A DNA stretch of 64,000 bases from Terebella lapidaria (Eukaryota > Annelida > Polychaeta > Terebellida > Terebellidae): contig OX424559.1 in assembly GCA_949152475.1 (NCBI GenBank), positions 37,927,119-37,991,118 of the forward strand. Reading direction: 5' to 3'. The position numbers were made by a program, and so were the translations under genes. Below the pieces are notes generated by a model that saw nothing but the letters and a program-made list of their open reading frames with translations, searched no databases and had not been told where the DNA came from. Positions 1-11,559 of this stretch are shown in pieces (within the stretch, counting starts at the first letter, position 1; every line of letters begins with the position of its first letter).

Positions 1-9
1 CTACATATT

Positions 10-20
10 CCCCCTGCTTT
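10..20 (-). promoter_or_regulatory. Candidate polypurine tract of the Ty3/gypsy element
   Basis: On the minus strand this reads AAAGCAGGGGG, about 60 bases beyond the pol stop codon, and is followed by AATATGTAG at the very edge of the window. A purine run followed within a few bases by TGT is the usual plus-strand primer and 3' LTR start in Ty3/gypsy elements. The 3' LTR itself would lie outside the window, so this cannot be confirmed here. Confidence 0.4.
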
Positions 21-80
21 GGAATATATGTCGACCCTTGACATGTTCTGGAAGAAACATATGATTAAGAAGTGCAAATA

Positions 81-3000
81 TTACACATTCATGCTATCGA
101 AGCATACACTGATATGGTTATCCACCATATAATCACCAGATACCAAACGATTTGGTTTGCGCCGAATCCGGTTAGATCGTCGAAGGACTGGTTCCTCAAC
201 CTCAGGCCGGACAGGAACTCTCTCAGGCGGCTTCGGGACATCGGTACCTGAAACACACTCAACAGGCAATGTAGGCTCAGTGGAAAATGATTGAGGTATC
301 CAACCAATGGGCAGGATATGGTTACGATGGAGGATACGAATGGGCCCGTTCTTTCCCTCCGGTTGCAACCGGTAAACTGGGATACCCTTATTTGGTTGTT
401 CGCTTACCACATACACCTCGTGTGACCATTTGTCACTCAACTTGTGCGGTCCCTGGAAGCCTACTTGACGTGTCAACACACGATCGCCTGGAGTCAATAC
501 AGCCCCTCACAAACGCACGTCATAACGCTCCTTTTGCCGGGATTGACGATTCTGTGCAGAAGATGAAGCAATACGATATGCGTTATCTAATCTCGTTTTG
601 AGTTTGGAAACATACGTATTATAATCACAGTTATCATCAGAGACCCTTTCCTTGATCCCAAGAATAATATCAATTGGCAAGCGTGGATGACGGCCATACA
701 TTAGAAAAAAAGGCGTGTACCCTGTGGTTTCATGCTTTGTGCAGTTGTACGCATGAGCAATACTACCGATGTGGTTTTTCCAATCAGCTTTGATTTCTGG
801 GGAGCAGGTCCCCAACATGTCCAGAAGGGTACGGTTAAGTCGTTCACATTGTCCATTGGACATCGGGTGATAGGGTGTGGTGTGACACTTACTGATTCCA
901 GCGAGTTTACACAGCTCAGAAATTATCTTCGACTCAAACGTCCGTCCCTGATCACTATGCAGTCTCTGTGGGAAACCGTAATGGGATATGAACAGTTTAA
1001 ACAGAACATCAGCAGTGGTTTTAGCTAGTTGGTTTCGCGTTGGCACGGCTACAGCAAATCGAGTAAAGTGATCAGTAATCACGAGCACATTACAGATACC
1101 ACCTTTAGATTCCTCTAATGACAGGTAGTCAATGCATAGTAACTCTAGAGGCTGAGAGGAAGTTATGGAAACCATTGGAGCCTTTGGTACCTGAGCCTTA
1201 CGTCTGTTGCAGCGATCACAGTTACGAACCTGCGCTGCGGCATGTTTGATCATGCCTGGCCAGTAAAAACGTTCTTGTAACAGACTGATAGTGCGATCTC
1301 GACCCATGTGACCAGCATCATCGTGAGTTCCTGCTAGAGCAAGGTCATAACAACACTGAGGTAAAACTAGTTGATGAACAGTTTCGCCATTATCGATACG
1401 AACCCTGTGCAGAACATCGTCCTTCAGCAGTAGTTTCTGCCTCTGGAGAAGCCGAGTTTTGGAATTTGTCACATTACCAACAGCATCACCCCGGAGTTCT
1501 GAAATCACTGGTCGCAGGATCGGGTCGTTCATCTGCATCCGACTCCACTCGGCACCTGTTCTGGAAATAAGATCTGTTCCAGGGATTTCCTGCAAGACAT
1601 TTCTACTCATACACAGCGTTTCGACATAAGGAACACACTGGGTCTTACAAACAACAGACACAGAATCCGAACCAATCTCCATCAGATTCTCAGGAAACCT
1701 GGAGAGTGTATCGGCGTCAATATTTCTTTTCCCAGCTCTGTACTTGATGTTGAAGTTGTAGTTCGCCAGCTCGGACAACCACCTATGACCTGTTGCATCG
1801 AGCTTGGCTGTCGACAGAACATAAGTTAAAGGGTTATTGTCAGTTTGAACTGTGAAGTTACTACCATACAAATAGTCCTTAAATTTTTCTGTCACTGCCC
1901 ACTTCAAAGCCAGAAATTCAAGCTTATGCGCAGGATAATTCTTTTCAGATGGACTCAAGCTTCTACTGGCATAGCTGATAACTCTTTGCTGACCATTTTG
2001 TACCTGGTATAAGACAGCACCCAGACCATCTTGACTGGCATCTGTGTTGACCACGAACGGGAGGCTGTAATCTGCAAAGCCTAGAACAGGAGAAGAACAT
2101 AGAGAATTGATTAACTCCTGAAAAGCATGTTGCTGTGCAGTATCCCATGGCAACCTTTCTGAGTCGCGATTTTTGCCACGCCGAGGATGCTTGTCTGTGT
2201 TCTTCATGAGATCGTAAAGTGGTTTTGCCACCTTGGAGTACTGGCAAATAAATCTGCGGTAGAACCCACTGAAACCCAAAAATTTTCTCAGTTCATGAAG
2301 AGTAGTTGGTACCGGCCACTCACGGATTACCCTAATCTTCTCTGGATCAGTATGTATCCCCTCTGACGATATTATATGACCGAGATACTTTACTTGTTGC
2401 TTGAAAAATTCACACTTTGATGGTTTTAGTTTGAAGCCGAAATTCTTCAATTTGTGGAATACATGTTCAAGCCGGTGTAGATGCTCCTGAAATGAAGATG
2501 AATATACAATAATATCGTCCAAATACAGTAGACATTCGGTTAGATGGAGGTCACCCATGCAGGCTTGCATCTCTCGCTGGAAGCAAGCTGGAGCGTTCGT
2601 CAGGCCGAAAGGGAGACGGTTGTATTCAAAGAAGCCCAGCGGCCCCACAGTGAACGCAGTTTTCTCTTTGGCAGCTTCATCCAACTCCACCTGCCAGTAA
2701 CCTGCTTTGAGGTCTAGGGCAGAGAACCAACAAGAACCAGTTAAAGCATCTAACGTTTCATCGATTCGAGGTAATGGATGAGCGTCTTTGATAGTCCTAC
2801 TATTGAGCTTTCTATAGTCTATGCAAAATCTTAACGAACCGTCTTTTTTCCTGACTAGCACGACTGGAGAAGCGAATGGACTTTTAGAAACACGTATAAC
2901 ACCTGAATCAAGCATACCTCGCAGGTGCTCACGTACCTCCTCCAGCATGTTAGGGGGTATGCGCCTGTATCGCTCCTGGAATGGCGTGTCATCACTGAGC

Positions 3001-3956
3001 CGGATATTGTGCTTGATACCTTTGGCACAACCAAGATCAAAGTCACTGCAGGAGAACAAATCTTTCCACTTCAAGAGAAAATGAGACAATTCTCGCACTT
3101 GTTCATTATTCAAACCTAGATCATTAAGCTTAAAGTTAGCCAAGAACTTGGAGTCACTGTCTGGATCTGTCACACCAGGACTCTCTTGCTGGAGAAGGGA
3201 TTTGGCAGATACAGAGGAACCTAAAGAAACTGGATGCAACTCACACAGTGTTGACTTTTTAGGCAGAGTAATGGTGTGTTTGGTCAAGTTCTGGATAAGT
3301 ACACTCACTCTACTGGCACTCGTGGACTGGCTGTCGACGTGTTGTACCGTTGGAATTAGAATGAGACCACTTGGCAGTGTAGCATAACTACCCTCGTCAG
3401 TGATGACAGTGACCTTCCCAGTGGAACCAGCTCTCACACAACCTGCCACAGTTTGTTTGCTGTAACTCTGGAAGACAACTTGTTTAGTACATTGCACATT
3501 ACAAACCTTCATTTCTGACGGAATTTTCCGAGAATGTATACACTTCAGAGCCCTAGTCCAGGCACCGGAATTTTCAATCAAACCACTCTGATCAGAAATA
3601 CATGAACAGTGTTTCAGGATATTCGTGCCTATGAGGACTGGTACAGTTCCATTATACCGAGTATTAGGGACCACCAGCATTGGTACTTCAACCGATTTCA
3701 CCTCTACAGCCCGGAACGGCAATTGGAGTTCAACTACCACCATTCCTTCATAGTTCAAAGTTGTTCCGCCTGCAACTTCTACCTGTAGCACGTGATCAAG
3801 AGGTTCAATCCGGGAGCGCCCTATGTGCTTTTCCACCCACCACATCGCAACTGTGGATATCTGGGAGCCTGTGTCCAAAAGACAAGAACATTCAATACCG
3901 TCGATACATATGTTACATTCGTTTGCTCCACCAACCATAGGTACAGTTTCAGGCAT
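81..3956 (-). pseudogene. pol: Ty3/gypsy-type pol polyprotein (protease, RT, RNase H, integrase), one in-frame stop
   Basis: Retrotransposon polyprotein. Domains in order: aspartic protease with DTGS near residue 28; reverse transcriptase with YLDDI near residue 477; RNase H with TDAS near 637; integrase HHCC zinc finger near 875-915; DDE core with CIDY near 945, SDQG near 1002 and the Glu in SNGQCER near 1040. The first 1,149 codons are open. A TGA at 507-509 interrupts the frame just before the integrase C-terminal segment (PGDRVL, PVYRL, RILHRNH), which continues in the same frame to 81. Only one disabling change is visible, so the insertion is young or the stop is recent. It follows gag on the same strand. 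The domain order PR-RT-RH-IN is diagnostic of Ty3/gypsy. Whether this copy is still mobilised in trans cannot be judged. Confidence 0.93.
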
Positions 3957-4046
3957 ATCATTATTGGGACTACTAGATTTACACTCCCAGCCTCGTCCCT
4001 TAGGGGAAGCGCTTACTAGTTTAAAGCCTGACCATTTTTATGGTAA

Positions 4047-5285
4047 TTAGCATGACATTTTTCCACCAAATGTCCATGGCGACCACACCGTTCGCAGGTG
4101 ACTTGTGGCTTGGACTTTCCAGAACTCTCCAGCTTCGCGACTCGACCTTCTATAGAACTTAGTCGTCTGTAGCTTGGTTAACTGGTCTGAGAGTAAAGAG
4201 AGCTTTTGGGAGACGTCATCAGAGCAAGCTGGCTGGTGTTGCACAGGCTGACTCTGGCCACTGTCCTGGGGAACATCATTTACCTCGTGTTCTATGGTAC
4301 GTACTATCCTGAAAAGATGTTCATAGTCAACACCCTCATCAAACCTGTGACGAGTAGCAACCTTTACTTTCTCGTTCCTGAGACCCATCCAAAACTTCGA
4401 TCTCAACATTTCCTTAGCTGCTCCGCTGCTGATGGACGATTTGCTCCGGATTTCGCTCAGCACTTCCTCCACCCGGCAACCCCATGCAGCAACACTTTCA
4501 CTTACTTCTTGTTGGATAGAGTAGAACTGTTGGTAAAGTTGCTCAACCGACAAAACATTACCGAAAATTGTGTCAAACTTGTTCAGTATAGCATCAATCG
4601 ACACACCTTCGCCCATATATCGGATCACCTCAGCAGCAGTTCCTCTGAGCGAGCGCCTAATTGCCTGCAATATCACTGTAGAGCCAAGCTTTTCAAGCTG
4701 GAGACACTTAACCTCGTATCGCCATTGAGAATATGACAACTCCCCTTTCTTGTTATCTCCTGAAAATTGAGGAATTTTCACGTGGGAAGTTGAATCGTTA
4801 GAGTGTGGAGCAGTTGAAGCCACAGGTGCTGGAGTTGGTGCTGGGCTGGGACTTGGAGATGCCATGAGCTCTTTGTTGGCCAGTAGTCTCACAAGCTTAG
4901 CTACCTCCACTGCCAAGGAAGAATCACCTGTAGAGGGATTTTCTGGAATCGAAACTTCAACTTTAGGATTAGTTTCACCCGGAGGGTGCAGCAAACCTGC
5001 CAGTACAAGTTCATGTTCAGGACCAGCAGCCCGGAGGTTGAAAGGCTGGCGTTTAAGTTTCTTGCCAGACAGCTCTGCTATGGACTTCCCAACTGCAGTT
5101 TCATCTGCAAAGATAACGTAAGCTGTACCGTTAAACTTTCCAGTGTCATCAGTGACCAGCAAGATGTTCTCCGGTTCACAAACATCTTCAAGCAGCTCTG
5201 CAATGTCCGTTGATGCGACCTTGGAAGCTAGGCCAGTTATATGCAATGCACGTGGGTGCAAAGACATACTGGTAGGTGCATGCAC
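4047..5285 (-). pseudogene. gag: Ty3/gypsy gag with RRM-like N terminus and frameshifted zinc knuckle
   Basis: Structural polyprotein of the same retrotransposon, upstream of pol. Residues about 10-85 look like an RNA-recognition-motif fold (ALHITGL as RNP2-like, GTAYVIF as RNP1-like). A Pro/Ala-rich hinge follows, then a capsid-like region beginning HVKIPQFSGD with the gag signature W-R-Y-E. The last ~40 codons of this frame are not gag-like. The neighbouring frame encodes TCERCGRHGHLVEKC, a CX2CX4HX4C nucleic-acid-binding knuckle, so an indel near 4165-4180 has displaced it. That second frame stops near 4017, before the pol ATG at 3956. The gag call rests on position, the knuckle and capsid-like sequence; the RRM assignment is by motif only. 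Confidence 0.8.
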
Positions 5286-6694
5286 TAGTCATGCAACGAA
5301 GAGAGAAAGAGTAAAGGAACGATGACAATGAAATGATGTATGATCTGATGAACGATGAGCAACGAAGCAGGTTAAATAACAAATAGATAAGTATACCAGG
5401 CCAGAATAGCTTAATTACCAAGGCAATAGGCAACCCTTCCTACCAGGAACTAATGTAACCTATTATACTAGTAGAAATTAGTGAACTATGAACCGATAGA
5501 ACCTATTATACTAATAGAAAGCGATACTTGTTAATATACTAATAGAACCGGGTACACTATGACACTACATAATAATTAGTAAGAGGAGATTTAATAACTA
5601 CATATAAATTTATGGAGAAATTATCTACAAAATTGTTTACCACTATTCAAAAGATTTTTTTTTCCTAACTATCTAAGTACGAAGAAACAGTAACTAAACT
5701 AGACTACCACACTAATTAAATTTCAAGTTTTTTTTTTTTTTTTTATAGATATTACGCTGGATTCGTAATTAATTCATTAAACTTCACTGATACAATATCA
5801 GTTAGGCAAAATTATCCAAATGTGAAAATTATTGACTCAATAGATATACAAATTAATAAGTAATAATGAAATAAGTTTTACATAGGTTTTTTTTTTTAAT
5901 TGAAATCAACTAAATGATTTAATTGAAATTAACTAAATGATTGGAGTTACAATTCAATAATCAAATTTAATAGAAGCTTATTCAAGAAATACCTGAATAC
6001 TGTATATATCTTCAGGTGCTGTGAAGACAAAGGTATTGCAATGAGTACACAGATACAGGAATATAAAATGTCAACAATCTGTCGACAAACACAATATATT
6101 TACATCAATTGAGTGAATAGTTCATACACTGTAGTACGACACGTTTCAAATTGATTTGACAGTTCAAGTGCACGCAGAGATCATTTGCATGCATGTACCA
6201 GTCTCCACGCGTTTGTAGTCGTCCCACGATGGCAGCTGCAGTACTTCATACAGAGACGATCGATTCCAGGAAGTACCCGTGTCCCGCGAAGCGTGTAATG
6301 AGGCCCGGCGTTAACGAGGCGTGAACGGTGTCCGGCGGCGGGCGACGCTTGGTTGAACAGGGCGATGGATTACGTCCAGCGATGAGCCGGTGCACTTGAT
6401 GTTACTTGTAGAGTACTGGATAGCGTTCTTTTAGCACTTATAACTAGAAGTATGTAAACACCACTAACCGAGTCCATGAAGTGAATGATGAAATTCCATG
6501 TCCCGGCGGTGGCGTTTAAGAAACCCGGGTGTTGTCACTGCTCCGGAGCGTGTAGTGCTGTCAATCCGCGAATTGTAGAGAGGCGGCAATATATTCTCTG
6601 TTGTTAGCGACTGGATCCTGCCGACTGCGCCAATGTGACCGTGCCGTAAAATGAAGGAGGCCAGGTTTGTTTCAAAGTTTATTTGAATCCAGCG
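5286..6694. other. AT-rich region upstream of gag; 5' LTR not resolved
   Basis: No gene is seen. This is where the 5' leader and 5' LTR of the minus-strand retrotransposon should lie. Short repeated words (CCTATTATACTA, AACCGATAGAACC) occur at 5458-5545. A GC-richer stretch lies at 6200-6400. I could not match any segment to the few bases of the 3' LTR that fall inside the window, so no LTR boundaries or primer-binding site are called. Confidence 0.4.
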
Positions 6695-7077
6695 CCTGAT
6701 GAATAACAGATGAATAATCACAATACACGTATGATATAAATGTCGATCAGACTGTATCTCGGGCAAGTGCCACGGAATAATACAATATACTTGTACCAAT
6801 ATACACTAATAATACACTACAATATTCAAATATGGATTTACTACAATTCTAATACACGACAGTTGAAATACTACAGAGTTAAAATATACATGTACAATTG
6901 GAATTGTTGCCATCACATTGATAATATGAACACACTTTACATTTTACAATACCTGCTATTAGACCAAATGATACATGAATGAAATATGTAATGCACACAT
7001 ACCTGATGAATAACAGATGAATAATCACAATACACGTATGATATAAATGTCGATCAGACTGTATCTCGGGCAAGTGC
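6695..7077. repeat. 76-bp perfect direct repeat (6695-6770 and 7002-7077)
   Basis: Both copies begin CCTGATGAATAACAGATG and end GGGCAAGTGC, with no mismatch seen. The spacing is 307 bp. The interval between them is AT-rich and lacks a recognisable gene. They could be ends of a small retroelement or a recent local duplication. Confidence 0.8.
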
Positions 7078-7411
7078 GGTTCGAACTTGCCGCCAAACCT
7101 ATTTATAGTGCAGTGCATGAACAAAGAAAAATATAGAATGACCAATGAATGTCTTCATAGCAGCGTCGTATCCAACGGGCTGAGAAATGGTCAATACATA
7201 AATAAACATGTGCACGTGGTGAATTACATAAGATGAAAAAGGAAACAAGTACGGAGGCTGAAAAGAAACATTACATATTGGAAATGCATGATGAAAATGA
7301 AAACGTCTGATCAATGAAAGGTGTACGTGAAACATTCATACAGGTATGTAGTGCAAGAAGGAATGAAATGATATATATATATATACACATGGGCATCACA
7401 GATTGGTCTGT

Positions 7412-7415
7412 CAAA

Positions 7416-7446
<31 letters not shown>

Positions 7447-7448
7447 AT
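7412..7448. repeat. (AAAT)n microsatellite
   Basis: About nine uninterrupted AAAT units, preceded at 7369-7385 by a short (TA)n run. Confidence 0.95.
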
Positions 7449-7476
7449 CATACTGGCGAACCCTGCTACACCAGTA

Positions 7477-7720
7477 TGGCTACGTGTGAAACGCAAGGTA
7501 AGGTCTGCTCAAAGGTACGACACTTTGTACAAGTATGGCTTCGTGTTAAGGACCAGGTAAGGTCCGCTCAAACATACAACGCTCTGTACAGATATGGTTA
7601 CATGTGGAAAGCATACGTAGGACACTTTGTGCAGGTATGGTTATGTGTGAAATGCCAGGTGAGGTCTGCTCAAATGTACGACACACTGTACGTTTATGGT
7701 TACGTGTGGAAGCCTCGGTA
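7477..7720. repeat. ~59-bp minisatellite, about four diverged copies
   Basis: Each copy contains GGTTACGTGTGGAA-like, AGGTAAGGTCTGCTCAAA-like and ACGACACTTTGTACA-like blocks. The third copy is shortened. Small ORFs across it are a by-product of the repeat and are not called as genes. Confidence 0.75.
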
Positions 7721-7887
7721 TATGTCGTTCTAATGGAAACATTTGGTTGTTCTACAGATGACCACAGCGTGGACATTGCATTTCTCGTCATAAATATATC
7801 AAGATTTTCCAATGTTGTCATACATTACCAACAACACTGGTTATTATGTGGTCTATATTCAATAATGCATACATAATTCATACTCAG

Positions 7888-9480
7888 GTTCTCGTATTCG
7901 AGCACTCGCGAGAAAATTTACTGGCAGTTTTCTTATGACCCACTCTACAACCGAACATCAGTTGTTCTCGACTTCACTCAGGTATCATTATGATGATATG
8001 TGGTTGTAGTAGTTGTTGTTGTTGTTGATGATGACTCTTGAATGCTGCTAGTATTGTTAGAATGTATTTACATGGGGGTTGTTGATTGTTCAATGATTTT
8101 GAACCAGGGTCCCACACGAGCCTACACCACCTACACCAACGGGGAATGTTCTATCGAAACATCCAATGCACAAATGAATAGACGATGCGAAAGTGGTATG
8201 TGTCAATCTCAATTCAAATCCAACGTTTTGAGTTACAGGTTGTTGCCAATTTGCACTCAATGGTGTATGTATACCTGATAGCTGACACTGGTCGTGACAT
8301 ATATATTATCACATGGAATGTGAATTAAACTCAAGGTTGCTGCTTATTCCTCCACATAAGCTTTCGAGGACCGTCTCTACGTCATCAAGAAGGGATTTCC
8401 CCCGAACCAGTTTGACGCGTTCGTCACGTACACGCCAGACCCGTCTGCGCCCACTGAGGCCACTTCCTTCACATGGGACTTCGACTGCTCTCTGGTGTTC
8501 GCCAGTACAGCCTATAGCAGCCGTAAGTTCCTGAATCTGCATCTGTGTCTGTTGACGAGTTAAATGACGGACACTCAGAGGTGACGTGCCCTTTAGCATG
8601 TAGAAAGATTTGAGGCTACCACATTCGTCCTTGGAAACGTTATCGCGTTCAAACGTGGTAGCGTTTAAACTACCAGATTCGCAGGTAGACAGTTTAAAGC
8701 TGGCAAACTCATTCATACATGAAAACATTAACGTTTTTCACGTTCAAACGTTGAAACACTTATAGCTACCATGTTCGAACGTAGAAAGAGTTCAAGCTTC
8801 TTGGGCCAAATATCCCAGGCTGACGTGGAAGCATTTGATGCTATCAGGCTCGCACGTTGGAATTTTCAGAGCTACAACGTTTGCACATGTAAATATTTAT
8901 GTGTGGTTGCCTTGAATGTATTCCCGTGTGGCCGTGTTAGCTTTTTGAAGCTTTGAAAGTAGAAGCCTAACATACTTCTCCTTGCAAATGTGATAGACTT
9001 GGAGTTCAACATGCCAAAACTTTAAAAGTAAATTTAAAGTGTTGAATGCTTCCACGTGTGAACGTGCAGACTTTGGTTTTTGAAGTGCTTTCTTTTTCCG
9101 CACATGTCCTGCGCATGATCTCCTGTAAGGTATTGTCTCTGTGGAGCCTATTTCCTCACTGGGCTTTCATAAGTAGGAGTGTATTACTAGGATTGACATG
9201 CTTTGATGAATCATGGATCATTGTGATCTACATCGATTCCATCCTAGGCCTACTCCCAATTACATCATGTATGTTTTTTGTAAATTGTCATTTTCTCCGT
9301 ATAGGCAATGACAAGGAGTACGGCAGTTACGGGGAGGCGTTCATGAACATGACGGAGGGTATCGCTGATTATTCTGTGTTCGATATTCCACCTAACTGCT
9401 GCTGTGGCCCGGTCAACGAAGTCGTGTCTGACGATCACGCAGTGAACTCAATGGACACGGTGGGCATACCTCCTGCATGA
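7888..9480 (+). CDS. Ependymin-related secreted protein, gene A (first exon not found)
   Basis: Predicted extracellular protein of the ependymin-related (EPDR) family. Four exons fit by splice site and phase: 7888-7981, 8108-8195, 8361-8522, 9305-9480 (phases 2/0, 0/1, 1/1, 1/stop). They line up with exons 2-5 of the paralogue downstream. Exon 3 carries YTNGEC...RRCES, matching YQNGTC...LPCE in the paralogue. The fourth holds WDFDC. The last holds MTEGIADYSVFDIPPNC, the family's GI.D.SVF..P..C C-terminal signature. The protein then runs about 25 residues further, beginning CCGPVNEVVSDD, an extension the paralogue lacks. No signal-peptide exon ending in phase 2 was found upstream, where repeats and a retrotransposon now sit. 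Either it lies beyond the window or the gene is broken. AATAAA follows at 9549. Confidence 0.72.
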
Positions 9481-9548
9481 TACGATATATTGTATAGCGT
9501 GTTCGGTCAAATGATGCTAACTACATTAATCAGGGTTTCATAAATGAT

Positions 9549-9554
9549 AATAAA
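9549..9554 (+). terminator. Polyadenylation signal AATAAA of EPDR gene A
   Basis: A canonical AATAAA hexamer about 70 bases after the stop codon of the last exon. The position is right for a 3' end signal; cleavage is not demonstrated. Confidence 0.6.
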
Positions 9555-11330
9555 CCAAACATATTATCATTTATCTTATTATCATTCGATTGTTATATTT
9601 TATTTATTATTTGTTAGTGTAGCAACATATGCGTATAATGTGTGTGAAATACTACATCTAAGATTGCATATATTCACAGTTGTTATGTATTGCTGACTTG
9701 TTATTCAACTACAGATGCAAATAGCCAAGCGCGGTTTTGGAGTCGTTCCTCTGTGAAAACAAGTGAGCGAATAGCATCAACTATCATGGAGAATGTAAAA
9801 GTTCATCGGCAAATAAAGAGTGAAAAAACAAAACTTTGTCAGTGATGTATCATGCATTATGTGTGGCACCCATTAAAATGTAAGTGGACGCAAGCACACA
9901 TGCACTGATATAAAGCCTTCTACAGATCATGTAGTCGTAAACTTTACCTATGACGGAATAAGCCATTATCATGTTACTTGGTACGGCGCCTCCGGGACCG
10001 AACGACAATTCTCTACCTAATTACGAATATCCCAATAATAAACAAGTGGCAGTCTAACAAACATTTACATTTCAAACCAATATTGTTTCCGAATTGTACC
10101 GGAATCTTGAATGGGAACGGGGATTTGATAATAAATATATGTGCAAGGGAGGAAACTATTTTAATTTTTAACCAACCAAAAATTTTCGGGTGTTTTCGAT
10201 CCTAACTAGTATATACTGGTCTGGAAAGATTGCAAGAAGCAGCATCCAAGAAAATGCTATTGCTAATTTTTTTTTTAGGGGACCCAAAGTGTTGTTGTTA
10301 TAAATACATCAATCATTTTGGGACCCGACTGAGGTTACAATCAGTATTGTTAAGTATCATTGATATTTTTTCCTGGAGTGGATATCTCTACGTATCTACA
10401 TGCTTGGGAGAGTATTTGTGAGCGTATGTATCACCTTTAATATTCATGCTGGTGATATATATTTTTTCACTCCAATACATTATCCATACTTTTTAATCTT
10501 CAATACTATTTTTTTCTGTAATTCTCTGGGAATCTCAACTATTGTCGCAGCCATTTCTATTTCTGGGACAAATTTCTCCCCGCAAGATGGAAGTGACAAG
10601 GTCACATCTTGTCATTTCTCCCACTCCAATCTCAAGGCCACATCCAATTTGAAATTGGTAAACTGACATCAACGTACGAAAGGGCTGCAGATGGAGCTTG
10701 GTTTGTATTAACAACATATAAGAAGTCATATGTGGCGGCTCAATCTGCGGCCCTGTAGCAGTCGTAAATCCGAAGGTCACATCCGAACTGAAATGTGTAA
10801 ATTGGCATGTACATACAGAAGGAGTGTATTTAGCTGTCAGGTTTGTATTATGAACATATAGGGCATTTGCAGACACACATTGCAGATCTTGTGGTGACTC
10901 TGAACCTGACCGATGATATCCTTGAGTGGCACTGTAATTTCAAGGTCGTCTGACTTGAAAAATATTAATTGACCAATGCAGACAATATGCTGGCAGATAA
11001 GTTTTTTATTTTGAGTGTGATGGACATTCAAGATCTTCTGGTGACCTTGTTTTGACATTCAATGAACTTTGGCTGTTCGTGATATAAAATGTTTGTTTCC
11101 CTTGTAACATTTTATCATTCATTACACTGTTTTGCCCATATTATTGTGATGTCAAATGACATTGTAACTTAAAGGGCCTCTTTCACTTCCTTCCACTTCC
11201 CAGAATATTTTTGGGCCTATGCATATTTTGAGTCCTATCAACTGATAGACATGTCAGTTGCAAAATAGTGACAATAGAACAGCGCACACGGGTCAGCGCA
11301 CACGGGTCTTGTTAGCTAAAATATGTATAG
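9555..11330. other. Intergenic, no gene; degenerate repeats at 10590-11060
   Basis: I see no coding signal. Between about 10590 and 11060 there are three or four diverged blocks of 130-150 bp sharing AAGGTCACATC, TTGGTTTGTATTA and ATTGACC-like words. Confidence 0.5.
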
Positions 11331-11533
11331 GATAATGCACAAGGACGAGGGTCTCTCGCGAATAGTGACCGAGTGCCCGAAGGGCACGAGGCCACTATTG
11401 GCGAGAGACCCGCGTCCGCGTGCATTATCTGACTTAGTGCAGGGGTTCCTATTCGCAGAAATAGTAACCGGCTGGTAACTCTGCTCAATAGTAACCTGTC
11501 AACAACAAAGGAAACGGCCCCATCCATGCACTA
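11331..11533. repeat. Hairpin-forming (fold-back) element
   Basis: Positions 11331-11429 form a near-perfect palindrome. GATAATGCAC pairs with GTGCATTATC, GGGTCTCTCGC with GCGAGAGACCC, AATAGTG with CACTATT and GTGCCC with GGGCAC around a three-base loop. A second, looser pair (TTAGTGCAGGGG and CCCCATCCATGCACTAA) spans 11434-11533. It resembles a small fold-back element or the terminal part of a larger one. It ends next to the truncated LINE. Confidence 0.75.
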
Positions 11534-11559
11534 ACGAGGGATAGTATTTTTCAAGTACC

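Noticed and set aside
6695..7077. CTGATGA words as hammerhead ribozyme cores
   Set aside because: No GAAA/GAAAC core or the matching helices could be found at the right spacing.
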